Assembly (NCBI GenBank): GCA_019925795.1
Contig: CM034311.1
Coordinates: forward strand, 38,481,472 to 38,545,471
Direction: 5' to 3'
Source of the DNA: Dendrobium chrysotoxum
Taxonomy: Eukaryota > Streptophyta > Magnoliopsida > Asparagales > Orchidaceae
DNA: 64,000 nucleotides
Below the pieces are notes generated by a model. The model did no database searches, was not told where the DNA came from, and worked only from the letters and a program-made list of their open reading frames with translations. Shown in pieces: positions 1 through 10,791 of the stretch (the stretch's first letter is position 1; the number at the start of each line of letters is the position of its first letter). Made by a program: the position numbers and the translations under genes.

Positions 1-776
1 TGGCTGTAGCTGTCTATTAAACTAATTATGAAACTGTTGAATTTTTTGAAAATTACTGTGGATATTATAAATTTGTTTCATTTTGAAAAATCAGATCATA
101 ATTCTTTTATAACTATCACATTTTAACATATTTGATTGTAAAAAGTTGTTTCTCACCTTACAATTTCTTAAAAATAACAAAAAGTAATAACCAAATAGCA
201 CTCTGTCAGTTATCCGGAAAACAAAAGTGTGAAAAATCTGCCCCAAATAGCCTACAAGTTTTGCTAAATCCTCCTAGTTAAACTGACTATGGCTTTGAAT
301 TTCTATGACATCAATAGTAGTTTTCAAGGCAGGGGTGCCAACATGTGGCACGTGCATGTCAAGGCTGGGGTAGCCGTGTGTCGTGATGACCACAGAAAAC
401 TGTAGGTGTTAAACTGCTTTGATTGTATGCAATTGAATAACTGAAGACTCACCAACTGATCGCAAGCAGAGAACTGTTCAGATGATAATAAATTTTGAAT
501 TTATACAAAATGTCAAAACATTTGATGTTTTCCTAAAAATGGCAAAACGTTTGGTTTATTTTTAAATTTTACATCAAACACGCTCCTTTTACGAATTCCG
601 ATTTTTAATTCGCCCCTTTTTAAATTCATGTCCTAGTGCACGTTATTAAAATCAAATATTTTAAAAAAAGAAAGTTTATGATTGAAGCTACATTTCTATT
701 TTCAAATCCTAAAAGTAATGTGATAAAGTCCCTCTCAAACATGCAAAATAAATTTAAAATGCATATTATAATATAC
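1..776. other. AT-rich intergenic DNA, no gene seen
   Basis: No coding stretch, RNA gene or repeat with defined ends was recognised here. The sequence is AT-rich and contains short homopolymer runs. The nearest feature is the LINE fragment that follows. Confidence 0.5.
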
Positions 777-782
777 ATATTT

Positions 783-1337
783 TAGGCGAAACAGATGGGG
801 ATATTATTAGTAGAATTCAAGTTGGATGATTGAAGTTGAGATCTGACTTGCTATGTGATAAAAAAGTCCCTCTCAAACTTAAGAGAAAATTCTATAAGAT
901 GGTAGTGAGACCTGCAATGCTTTATGGTGCAGAATGTTGGCCATTAAAAGATAAGCATAATATTAAGTTAAGGATTGCAGAGATGAGGATGCTCAGGTGA
1001 ATGAGTGGCTTTATCTTAAAGACAGTATACGAAATGAGCATATACATGAAATGGTTAGAGTAGCTCTAGTGGAAGATAAGATTAGAAAGAGTCGCCTTAG
1101 ATAGTTTGACCACATAAAATAGTGGCCTTTCGATGACCCGGTTAGAAAAATAGATGTATTAGATTTGACTTATGTTAAGAAAGGTAGAGGTAGATATAAA
1201 AAGACTTGGTTAGAAAATATTAGAAATAACCTTTCTTTATTAGATTTAGATGAGAATTTGACCCTTAACAGGACACAATGGAGGATTCATGTAGCCGATA
1301 CCACATAGTAGGATACAGGCTTGTTGTTGTTGTTGTA
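783..1337 (+). mobile_element. 5'-truncated RTE-type LINE fragment with TTG-repeat tail
   Basis: This is the 3' part of a non-LTR retrotransposon, downstream of the reverse transcriptase domain. Broken frames encode the C-terminal region that recurs in this window (motifs like VRPAMLYGAE, a WW/RWM core, and LRWFxH near the end). The 3' end reads like the other copies (a CCACATAGTGGGA-type motif followed by GGCTTG) and finishes in a TTG repeat at about 1319-1337, the kind of simple-repeat tail known for plant RTE LINEs. Several in-frame stops show it is dead. A possible 9-base target duplication (777-785 and 1336-1344, one mismatch) is too weak to rely on. Confidence 0.8.
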
Positions 1338-1416
1338 TTGTAGGTAGATAATCCATTTTTTAGAAACGTTAGAATATATTATAAACATCTATAAATACCT
1401 ATAGAAGTTTGCTTAA

Positions 1417-1511
1417 GGCTTCATTTGAGATGGCTTTCTTACTGTTTTTTAATGTAGCTTTCTTAGAAACTTGCTTTAAGAAGTAATAAGAAAGCCATCT
1501 CAAACAAAGCC
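1417..1511. mobile_element. Tourist-like MITE, copy 1
   Basis: This short non-autonomous DNA transposon has terminal inverted repeats beginning GGCTTCATTTGAGATGGC and ending in the near-perfect complement. It is flanked by TAA on both sides (1414-1416 and 1512-1514), which is the target duplication typical of PIF/Harbinger-Tourist elements. Three relatives lie at 33883, 34098 and 34808. It has no coding capacity. The minus-strand frame that crosses it is a by-product of the inverted repeat. Confidence 0.75.
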
Positions 1512-1804
1512 TAAATCTCCAATCCTCAAAGTGCATTTCTCTCCAAATACTCATCATGTAGTTAGTGCAGTAAATAAGCTTAACTTGAAGCTTTCTAAAA
1601 GAGCCTTCAGAATACTTCATTTCAGTATAAAGCTCTTTGACACACTTCTTCATAGTTCATAACAAAGGAACTCTTTGCATAGGAATAATATCAAAAAGTT
1701 GATAAGTAAACACGATGTCTACATATTTAAGGCAACCTTATTCACTTCCATAGCCTTCTACAATTCATGACCTTGTTTATAAAGAACAGTAAATTAGATA
1801 TTAC

Positions 1805-2450
1805 ATACCCAACCATGTGCACCTATATAAATTTGCAGTTTAGTAACTTTAATTAAACAAAACTTTATCTTTTTTGATAAAGTCAAAAAAACCTGTAAAG
1901 ATCATCCCAAACAATAACTTGATGGTCACCAAATTAGACATTTTGCAGAAATTTGATTTCATACAAAATCATACTTTGATCAAAATTTACACCAAAGTTA
2001 AAAATATAGGTTGTACAAATCTTCTTGACCAAATCCAACATCAAATTAGATATTTTGCAGACATTGATATCATAAAAAACTAAGCTTTGATCAAAATTTA
2101 CACCGAAATTAAAAATCTAGATCATGCAAATCTTGACTAAATCCAGTCAGGGCATGGGGCGATGAACCTAATCTTATTTATACCCAAGTTATGTGCACCT
2201 TTATAAATTCACAGTTTAGTAACTTTAATTAAGCAAAGTTTTCTCTTTCATCAAATGTCAAAAAAGTTGACATCCCAAAAAATAATTTTATGCTCATTTA
2301 ACTAAAATATTGCCGACCCCACGTAGTGGGACAAAGGCTTGTTATTGTTGTTGTTGTTGTAACTAAAATATCTCATTGATCAAGATTTACACCGAAGTTA
2401 AAAATCTAGATCATATAAATCTTGACCAAATCCAATCACGAGAGGTCCAA
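1805..2450. repeat. Degenerate nested tandem repeat
   Basis: A block starting near 1808 (ATGTGCACC, then a run containing CAGTTTAGTAACTTTAATTA) recurs near 2188, giving a large period of about 375 bases. Within it a unit of about 114 bases (core TTTGATCAAAATTTACACC, ending CCAAATCCA) is repeated around 1927 and 2041. A third unit at about 2361-2450 was split by a tiny LINE insertion. There is no conserved long frame, so the short ORF across it is not considered a gene. Confidence 0.65.
2311..2360 (+). mobile_element. 50-bp LINE 3' end with 11-bp target duplication
   Basis: The 50 bases match the last bases of the LINE family (TGCCGACCCCACGTAGTGGG, then GGCTTG and a TTG-repeat tail). They are flanked by perfect copies of AACTAAAATAT at 2300-2310 and 2361-2371. 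This is a target-primed insertion truncated almost to nothing. It interrupts a unit of the tandem repeat, so it is younger than that repeat. Confidence 0.85.
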
Positions 2451-2616
2451 CAACTAAACTATAAAAAAGAAAGATAAAGGAAAGAGAGAGAGGGGGAATT
2501 CGTCAGAGACTAGGGACGAGAGATCAAGAGAGAAAGGTGACGGATGCGAATAAAAGAGATGGGTAGGGTTGTGGACGATTTGAGAAGAGATGGGGATGAC
2601 ATGCGCGGTAAGGGAG

Positions 2617-3008
2617 TGACACCGGAGTGTCCGTCGCTATAGCTTACTCATATGGTTTCTATTTTTCATGTATAGCTTACTCTGTTGCCAGCCATCCTGT
2701 AGCTTATTTTCATTTTATTCTCTTTCCTGTACGTATAAATATGGGTCTTAGACAAGAAATAAAGAACAGAGTGTTATTCCGCCTACTATGTTCTCTCTCT
2801 GTTTCGAGGGTTCCTGTATCCTGTCCGTTGCAGGTGGTGATCTGTATCCTGCATTATAGCAGGTGGTGGTGTTTTTTGTAGTTTATCTATAGGTGTTGGA
2901 GCTCCAGCAGTGACCGGGAGTCATCTCCGGTGTGGAGCCTTCGCCGAAGAATATTACTTGTTCTTCCGGAGGCTGTTCTTGCATTTCCCCTGCTTCAGAA
3001 CGGTGTCA
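2617..3008 (+). repeat. 5' LTR of the gypsy element
   Basis: 392 bp, TGACACCG to CGGTGTCA, an 8-base inverted terminus. It carries a TATA box (TATAAAT at 2734) followed about 20 bases later by AATAAA, a plausible promoter and polyadenylation signal for the element. By eye it differs from the 3' LTR at roughly twenty positions plus two small gaps, so the insertion is not very recent. Confidence 0.92.
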
Positions 3009-3031
3009 TTTTGGTATCAGAGCCGGCAAAG

Positions 3032-4074
3032 ATGGCGCCTCGTAGGAACCCGCAACGACAAGTACGAGATGTGGTAATAGAAGATTTGCAGAGGGAGATC
3101 CAACAGCTGCAACAGCAGTTGGCAAGATTCGAACAAAGGGAATCAGCGGACCTGCAGGACAATGAAGAAGACGTCAACCCGTTCCACCAAGATCCTCCTA
3201 GCGAAGATGATGGAGGGCGACATCTTCCTGGCCGCGCAAGAAACCTACGGGATGATGGAGGAATCAAGTTAGACTTACCATATTTTGATGGTAGGATGGA
3301 TCCGGATGAGTTTGTAAATTGGATGCATACAGTGGAAAGAATAATCGATTTCAAGGAAATACCGGCCGATCGAATTGTCAAGCTCGTCGCCATCAAGTTA
3401 AAGAAAAGCACATCCCTATGGTGGGAAAATTTAAAACGGAATAGAAACCGGGAGGGGCAGAGTAAGATAACAACATGGGCCAAGATGAAAAAAAAAAACT
3501 TCAACATAAGTATTTGCCTGAGAGATATCATCAAGATTTGTTTCTAAAACTTCATCGCCTACAGCAAAACAAGCTCACGGTTGAAGAATATATTGCAGAA
3601 TTTGAGCAACTATCGCTTCAATGTGATCTTGTGGAGCCGAAGGAAAATACGATTGCTCGTTTCTTGGAAGGGCTGAATACATCCATTGCTCACGTCGTAC
3701 AATTACAACCATATTGGACATTACAAGATGTCTTTAATCTAGCTATTAAGGTAGAGAAGCAACGACGTCAGGATAAATGGATACGTGCTAAAACCCCGAT
3801 ACAAGAAGAGGAAGGTGGACGAGGCAACTTCAAAAAGAAGACAACCGAAATAGGGCCATGAGGTCGTGAAACCCTCCATCTCCCAAACAACGTGCAGAAT
3901 GTGTCAGGCGCAAGTGGACTGCCACCCCGGAAATGCTTCAAGTGCCAAGGATTTGGCCACATTGCATCTGGATGTCCAAATCGGCGAGTTGTTACTTTGA
4001 TGGAAGATCTTGAACCAGAATATGAAGAAGTGGATGAGCATGAGTTGGCTAATGCAACTCAAACACCACCCTAA
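3032..4074 (+). pseudogene. gypsy gag, frameshifted, with CCHC zinc knuckle
   Basis: The start at 3032 (MAPRRNPQRQ) lies 24 bases after the LTR and just past the primer binding site. A Gln/Glu-rich coiled N-terminus is followed by the retrotransposon gag domain (FDGRMDPDEFVNWM ... LWWENLKR). Frame is lost at an A-run near 3488-3496 and continues in another frame from 3475-3861 (YHQDLFLKLHRLQQ ... LQPYWTLQDVFNLA). A stop at 3859-3861 separates it from the zinc knuckle CFKCQGFGHIASGC (C-x2-C-x4-H-x4-C) near 3930-3975. A second stop ends the segment at 4072-4074. At least one frameshift and two stops make it a pseudogene. Confidence 0.85.
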
Positions 4075-4110
4075 GAAGCGACCATTATTACTGCAGATGA
4101 GGGAAATTTA

Positions 4111-7100
4111 TTGGTTCTCCGTCGGCTGCTAAATTCTCAAAAAGGGGAAGCTTTTCAACGCCACAACATATTGCAGACCAGATGCACTGTCAGTGGGAAG
4201 GTTTGCCAAATGATCATTGACAGTGGAAGCTGTGAGAATGTAGTGTCTACTACCATGGTGGAGAAACTCAACCTGCCCACAGAAGATCATCCCAAGTCAT
4301 ACACCCCCTCTCATGGATTCAAAAGAAAAATGAGGTTCAAATAGCCAAACGTTGCCTTATCAATTTTTCTATTGGGCCATTTGAAGAACAAGTGTGGTGT
4401 GACGTGGTGCCAATGGACGTTTGCCATCTCCTTTTGGGGCGACCTTGGCAATTTGACAAAAAAACTATTCATGACGGGGCAGCCAACACCTACTCTTTTA
4501 AGCATCAAGGAAAACAAATTATTTTGGTTCCACTCCAAGAAAACCAACAATCCAACCATAGTCAGTACCTGCTCACAAAATCTCTGTTCTTGGAGGCATT
4601 AAAAGAGTTTAAACTGGTCTTCTGCTCATGTTATTCGAAGCCAATGGACCTACTTCTAGTAATTCGGCGGCTGTGCAAGATATTCTAAATGACTACCAGC
4701 AAATTTTGGCCGATGATATTCCTTCGGATCTGCCACCGAAACGTGAAATTCAACATGCAATCGACTTTGTTCCCGGCTCGGTCATTCCCAACCGCCCTGC
4801 ATATAGATTGAGACCAGACGAACAAATCGAGCTCAAACGGCAAGTGGAGGAGCTCCTAGCCAAAGGCTTTGTGCGTCCAAGCGTTAGCCCCTGTGCTGTA
4901 CCCTCTCTTCCGGTTCCAAAGAAGGATGGAACCTATAGAATGTGTATTGACAGTCGGGCTGTCAATAAAATCATAGTAAAATATAGATTTCCTATTCCTC
5001 GTATCGACGACCTCTTTGATCAGTTGCACGGTGCGTCTATTTTTTCCAAGATCGACCTACGTAGCGGGTACCATCAAATACGGCTAAGACCCGGGGACTA
5101 ATGGAAGACCGCCTTCAAGACGCATGAGGGGTTGTACGAGTGGATGGTCATGCCTTTCGGCCTCTCCAATGCACCGAGCACATTTATGCTATTGATGAAT
5201 CATATCTTGCAGCCATTTCTATACAAGTTTGTGATCGCCTATTTTGACGACATTCTCATATACAGTCACGATCTCACAGAACATCGCCAACATCTCCGAC
5301 AAGTGCTGGACCTCCTTCAAGAGCAGCAACTCTTTGTGAATATGCAAAAGTGTCAATTAGCGGTTAGCAGAATTCTCCTTCCTAGGCTATCAACTATCAG
5401 CCGCAGGATTGGAGGTTGATTTAGCCAAGGTGGACGCCATCCGCAGTTGGCCCGTTCCTCAATCTTTCACTGACATTCGCAGATTTCATGGATTGGCATC
5501 TTTTTATGGAAGGTTTATCCGAAATTTAAGTGACATTGCCGCCTCCATGACCGAGATTCTACGCGTAGATAGATTTGAATGTACTAAGGGTGCCCAAGCC
5601 AGCTTTGAATCACTAAAACAACAGTTAACTTCTGCTCCTATATTAGCACTACCTGATTTCCACCAAGCTTTCGAGGTAGAGTGTGACACTTCGAATGTGG
5701 GCATTGGAGCGGTGCTTACTCAGGGCGGACATCCTATTGCTTATTTCAGCGAGAAGTTAAGTGAAGCTCGACGAAAATACTTCACCTATGATAAGGAATT
5801 CTACGCCATAGTACGCGCTTTGCACCATTAGAGTCACTACTTGTTGGCTACTGAATTTGTGCTATTCTCCGACCATGAGGCTCTTCGCTTTCTTAATCAC
5901 CAAAAGAAATTAAAAACAAGGCATGCAACATGGTCTAAATTCCTATCCGCATTTCATTTTGTTCTCAAACATAAGGCTGGCCAATGTAATCAAGTAGCGG
6001 ACACTCTCAGACGACGCCACTTACTCCTACTGATGTTACAAATGAAGATTGTAGGCTTCGCACAACTCAAAGAGCTGTATTCTTTAGATGTTGATTTCAA
6101 GGACATTTGGGTCAAGTGTCAGGATAGGCCTTCTAAATTCTTCCATATCAAGGATGTGTTTTTGTTTTATAACCAACGTTTGTGTATACCCCACTGCTCT
6201 ACCCAGTTGGCTTTAATTGCCGAGTGTCATGAAGGAAGCTTAGCTAGCCATTTTGGCAGGGACAAAACCGTGGCCTTGCTATTAGAAAAATTTTATTGGC
6301 CTTCCCTCCCTAAGAACGTAGGAAGGTATGTACAGAGCTGTAGTATTTGTAGGCGAGCTAAGACTATTGGCACGAATGCTGGATTATATTTACCCCTTCC
6401 CGTACCTCTTGCTCCTTGGGTGGACGTCAGTTTAGACTTTGTGGTTGGGTTGCCCCGCACCCAAAGGAACAAAGACTCTATTATGGTAGTCGTGGACCGC
6501 TTCTATAAAATGGCGCACTTCGTTCCTTGTAGCAAGACTTTAGACGCCACACATGTTGTTGATTTGTACTTCCGAGAAATAGTTCAACTTCATGGCATAC
6601 TGAAAATCATCACTTCTGATCGAGATGTAAAGTTCCTAAGTCACTTTTGGAAGACACTTTGGGGAAAAATAGGAACCCGTCTTCAACACAGCTCGACAGC
6701 CCATCCTCAAACGGACGAACAAACGGAAACCGCCAATCACAGCCTAGGCAATTTATTGCGTTGCTTTGTGGGTAAAAATATCCGTCAATGGGACATGATA
6801 CTAGCTCAAATTGAATTTGCATTCAACCGATCAACCAATCAGTCCACCCGGCGAAGTCCCTTTGAGGTCGTATACGGGTACAATCCACTTACCCCTCTTG
6901 ATTTGGTTACTATTGTGCAACTCGTCGCTTTCAATACTGATGGCGAGCAACGAAGTTTGGAAATCCAGAAAATGCATGCCCAAATCCGAGACACCATTGC
7001 AAAGCACAATCTCAAATATCAGAAACAAGCCAATAAGTCTCGGAAAAAAGTTGAATTCAAAGAAGGGGATCTTGTGTGGATTCGATTAAGGAAAGAACGT

Positions 7101-7286
7101 TTAAATCCTGGAGCTTTTAGTAAGCTTAAACCCAAAGCAGATGGGCCTTTCAGTATCATTAAAAAGATTAATGACAATGCTTATCAAATAGATCTTCCCG
7201 ACGACTACAATATATCAGCCACCTTCAACGTCGCCGATTTATCTCCTCACTATCAATCGGATTCTTCGCTTACCCCGGTAGAATGA
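4111..7286 (+). pseudogene. gypsy pol: protease, RT, RNase H, integrase (broken)
   Basis: The protease has the active-site triplet in IIDSGSCENVVS (about 4213-4248). After broken frames, reverse transcriptase runs 4628-5101 (PVPKKDGTYRMCIDSRAVNK, KIDLRSGYHQIR), hits a stop at 5099-5101, and resumes with the catalytic box YFDDILIYS near 5240. RNase H follows at 5409-5831 (HPIAYFSEKLSEARRKY) with another stop. Integrase occupies 5841-7286: the HHCC zinc finger (C-x2-C in SCSICRRAK), then catalytic residues in SLDFVVGLP, TSDRDVKF and the DEQTETANHS region. The final stop codon TGA is the first three bases of the 3' LTR. The stops and frameshifts prevent a full polyprotein. Confidence 0.88.
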
Positions 7287-7672
7287 CACCGGAGTGTCCG
7301 TCGCTATAGCTTACTCATATGGTTTCTATTTTTCATGTATAGCTTACTATGTTGCCAGCCATCTTGTAGCTTATTTTCATTTTATTCTCTTTCCTGTACG
7401 TATAAATATGGGTCTTAGACAAGAAATAAAGAACAGTGTTATTCCGCCTACTATGTCCTCTCTCTATTTCGAGGATTCCTGTATCCTGTCCGTTGCAGGT
7501 GGTGGTCTGTATCCTGCATTATAGCAGGTGGTGGTGTTTCCTGTGGTTTATCTATAGGTGTTGGAGCTCCGCAACGACCGAGAGTCATCTCTAGCATGGA
7601 GCCTTCGCCGAAGAACATTACTTGTTCTTCCAGAGGCCTTTCTTGCATTTCCCCTGCTTCAGAACGGTGTCA
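7284..7672 (+). repeat. 3' LTR of the gypsy element
   Basis: 389 bp with the same TGACACCG...CGGTGTCA ends and a TATA box at 7401. No ordinary purine-rich tract is visible directly before it (the preceding bases are TTACCCCGGTAGAA), although the flanking GGGAG duplication confirms the boundary. Confidence 0.92.
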
Positions 7673-7677
7673 GGGAG

Positions 7678-7980
7678 GACGTGGGACGAGAGGTACAGAC
7701 GTGATGAAGATCAACAGTATTTTCACTCTATTTCTCAGAACCAAAAAAGTGCGTGAAAATTAGTTAATTCAATTCCTTTCACCATTTCGTTTCCCTTCTT
7801 TTGATTCCTTCAAACCAAACAGGGAGAACTAATGAAGGGACAATCTCATCAAAAAAAAAAAAAAAAACACTTATGAGGCAGGGATTAGTGAAAAAAATCA
7901 GTATGAAATAATGAAGCGTTCCCAAAAAAACATTACAGAAATGAAAGAAACCTAAAGGAGAAAAAAAGGCTTTCTACATT
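7678..7980. other. Spacer between gypsy element and cystatin exon 2
   Basis: About 300 bp with an A-run at 7850-7867. It should hold the continuation of the cystatin intron on the minus strand. No third cystatin exon (C-terminal GxGW... or extension domain) was recognised in it. Confidence 0.5.
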
Positions 7981-7982
7981 AC

Positions 7983-8638
7983 CTCGCTTGGCACCAAGGT
8001 CAGCAGAGGTGAAGCTGGCCGATTCTCCATCCCCGGTATGCTTGAATTCTTGCAGCTCCTTATGATTAAGCCATGGTTTCGTCCACACCTTGGCCTCGTA
8101 GAGCTTTTTAATCCCAGCGTCGATCGCCTCCAAAGTGAGATGATGAAGAGTTCCCGCTACCACCTGCTCCTTGGCCTTCACCACACGAGCAAACTCCAGC
8201 AGAGCATTCTGCAACAACAAATCACCCCCAACATGTCAAAACAAACCCTAGAAATTACAAACCCTAAAGAAACAAAAAACATCGATCCAAGACCTACAGA
8301 TCTCGACTATACCATAAGAAAATTCCGGATCAGAAAAAACCGCGAGGCGACCAGTTGAAAAAAGTAATCCGGAGTGACAAAGAAATGATTTTTATAAAAA
8401 AAAATTCCAAGAAAAATAGACCGACCTCCTTCTTGTTGTGCTCGTCGACAGCGAAGCGGGCAAGCTCCTCGATCTCAACGCTGTTCTGCTTATTCTCCAC
8501 ATCACGAACACCTCCCAGAGTAGCCATGGCGATAACTTGATCCTCGTCCCCTACGCCTTGGTGGAAACCGATTGCGAGAACAAAAGAAGAAAAAAAGCAC
8601 AAAAGAAAAACAACAGAACAATTCCCCAATGCACCCAT
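7983..8638 (-). CDS. Phytocystatin (cysteine protease inhibitor), first two exons, 3' end not found
   Basis: Inhibitor of papain-type cysteine proteases. Exon 1 is 8426-8638 and exon 2 is 7983-8208, joined by a GT-AG intron of 217 bp; together they give 146 residues and one extra base. Residues 1-23 are a hydrophobic signal peptide (CSVVFLLCFFSSFVLAIG), so a secretory route is likely; an inner Met (MATLGG, residue 39) would give a cytosolic form. Family landmarks are all present: Gly-Gly at 42-43, the plant signature LARFAV at 59-64, the inhibitory loop QVVAG at 86-90 and Pro-Trp at 116-117. Exon 2 ends GAKRG at a clean GT donor, so at least one further exon (a short tail, or the second cystatin-like domain of long phytocystatins) should exist. 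None was found between 7980 and the window edge; a gypsy element sits 310 bp downstream. Confidence 0.88.
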
Positions 8639-8699
8639 TGCCTTCCCTTTATTCCTATTCGGCCCCTTACACGCCCTCTCTCTCTCTCTCTTCTTATCC

Positions 8700-9795
8700 C
8701 GCTGAGCTCTGAATAACTGCCATTCCCACAGCCTTTACCCCGCGGTTGTGAAAGACGGCAGTCCTCTTGCCACGTGTCCAACACATGTGAACAATCTAAC
8801 GGCTAGGTTCGGGCCTTTGCTGTAGCGGGTGTTCGTGGCTTATGCAATACTTAGCTTAGGGTGCAAGCATGAATATTTAATATCCCATTTATTTATTTAT
8901 TTAGGCAATTGGGAACTTGAGCTTAAAATTATTATAAAATAAATAATTTATTATATATGCAGCCCCTCAACTAAGAAAAAAGACCTCTGGCAAATATAAT
9001 AGTAAAACTCAGTATGATGCTCATCTTGATTATTAAATAGTTTTAATGATCAATTAAAATTTTTAAATTTGAGTCTTATATATAATATATATATATATAT
9101 ATATATGAATTTATTTTAATTATTCTAAAAAACTATATTATAGAACTCAGCAGCCAAGACTTACCGCTACACCAAGAACACGATAAGAAGAACAAAGTAA
9201 AAAAAGAAAGGAAGTGAGGAAATTGGACCACAACTCATCGAGATCTATTAATTGGTTAAAAGCTTAGACTATTAATTAGAATTTTTTTAATTTAAAGTTT
9301 ATATGTGATAAGTGTGTGAATTTAAGTTTAATTTGCTAAAAAAAAAAAATTAAAAAGTCAATTATCTACTTTTGAGATAAAGTAATCAGATATAACACTC
9401 AATTTTTTTTAATAATTTGGTGACAATTATTTTAGTTAATAAAAAGTTAATCTCACTCTAAATTAAACTGTTAACAACTCTGATAGCGAATCCTCTTATG
9501 TTATATACATGGCTTTGTTGATAGTTTTTCTTCATACTTTACTTTTATTGACTTTTTTGAATAAAATTAATTGTGTTTTCACCCTCTTTTTTAACTTAAT
9601 TATTTATGTATGTGATATAAGAAAAAGTCTTAAGACAATCAAGATTGAACTTTATTTACTCATTAACTTAATTTTTTCTTATGAAATAATAATAAATAAA
9701 ATAGTTATAGAAAAAATATTATTGGAAATAAAGAAAATGAAAAAGGAGAATTTGTGTTTGAATATTTTGACTTAAATTTGATCAAAATATATTTA
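8700..9795. other. Intergenic, AT-rich, includes TA microsatellite
   Basis: Upstream flank of the cystatin gene. A CT-rich tract at 8679-8697 lies close to its start (GA repeat on the gene strand). A TA repeat occupies about 9084-9106. No further gene was recognised; the small plus-strand frame near 9509 is low-complexity AT-rich sequence. Confidence 0.45.
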
Positions 9796-9799
9796 AATT

Positions 9800-10466
9800 T
9801 ACTTAGAGTAGCTCCAGTAGAGTGTAATTGTAATAATAATAGACCTAGTAGGAGATTTGTCACTTTGAACGATCAAATCATTAAAAAGTATACTCATTTT
9901 AGATATCTTGGGTCTTCAAGTGATGGTGAAACAGATGAAAATATTATTAATAGAATTCAAGTTGGATTATTGAATTGAAAGAATGCTTCGGGTTTGTTGT
10001 GTGATAGAAAAGTACCACACAAATTTATGAAAAAAATTTATAATATTATGGTGAGACCTGCAATATTTTATGGCACAAAACATTGGTTATTAAATGAGAA
10101 GCATAATATTAAATTAAATGTTATTAAGATGAGGATGTTGAGGTGGATGAGTGAATTTACTATTAGAGACATGATACGAAATAAACATAATAACAAATAA
10201 GATTAGATAGAGAGTCGGCTTAGATAGTTTAGTCATCTAGAACGACAGCCTTCTGATGACCCTGTTAAAAGTATGAATGTATTAGTTTTAGCCTACGTTA
10301 AGAAAAGTAGAGATAGACCTATAAAGACTTGGTTACAAAATATTATAAATAACCTTTCATTATTTAGATTTAAATGAAAATTTAACTCTTAACAGGACAC
10401 AATAAAAAAATTAATGTAACCAACTTCATGTAATGGAATAAAAGCTTGATATTGTTATTGTTGTAG
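9800..10466 (+). mobile_element. RTE-type LINE 3' fragment
   Basis: It shares the C-terminal coding region with the copy at 18513-21286: YLGSSSDGETDENIINRIQV, then VRPAIFYGTKHW and MRMLRWMSEFTIRDMIRN in frames separated by one stop. It ends with a degenerate tail (ATTGTTATTGTTGT, ending 10466). It lies between the cystatin gene and the end of the SerRS gene. Confidence 0.8.
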
Positions 10467-10791
10467 AGATATGCATAATATAAGATTAATTAATTAAAAT
10501 TATATATATTCCAAAATAAATATAATAATTTAAATCAAATTAAAATCAAATTACCTCGCCCTATTTTCTCTAAATAAATCTAATAATTTTTAAATTCATC
10601 TTAAATTATTTTTATTAAAATGTATTAATATAATATTTATTCAATACTATCTACGGAATGGCCCCCACTCCTTTTAGAACCACGGCTCCCTTGTCTGTAA
10701 GTCAAGAAAACACATTTTTGCAAAGAATAGTGCCACCTCACACAACCAATTAAGACCCGAAGGAACTGCTCCATCTTCAAAGTTCGAAGCG

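Larger units (their letters stand above)
2617..7672 (+). mobile_element. Ty3/gypsy LTR retrotransposon with both LTRs (CRM-like)
   Basis: A structurally complete 5.06-kb element. It is bounded by TGACACCG...CGGTGTCA LTRs and flanked by a 5-bp target duplication GGGAG (2612-2616 and 7673-7677). The primer binding site TGGTATCAGAGCC starts at 3012, matching the 3' end of initiator tRNA-Met. Internal order is gag, zinc knuckle, protease, reverse transcriptase, RNase H, integrase. The C-terminal segment ending in NVADLSPHY has no visible chromodomain, which together with the gag sequence suggests a CRM-type lineage; this placement is an inference. The frame is broken at several points, so the copy is not autonomous. 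It lies about 310 bp downstream of the last readable cystatin exon. Confidence 0.92.

Noticed and set aside
2627..2881. ORF beginning MSVAIAYSYGF in the 5' LTR, repeated at 7294-7524
   Set aside because: Both lie wholly inside the LTRs, have no known motif and differ by a frame break; they are LTR sequence, not a gene.
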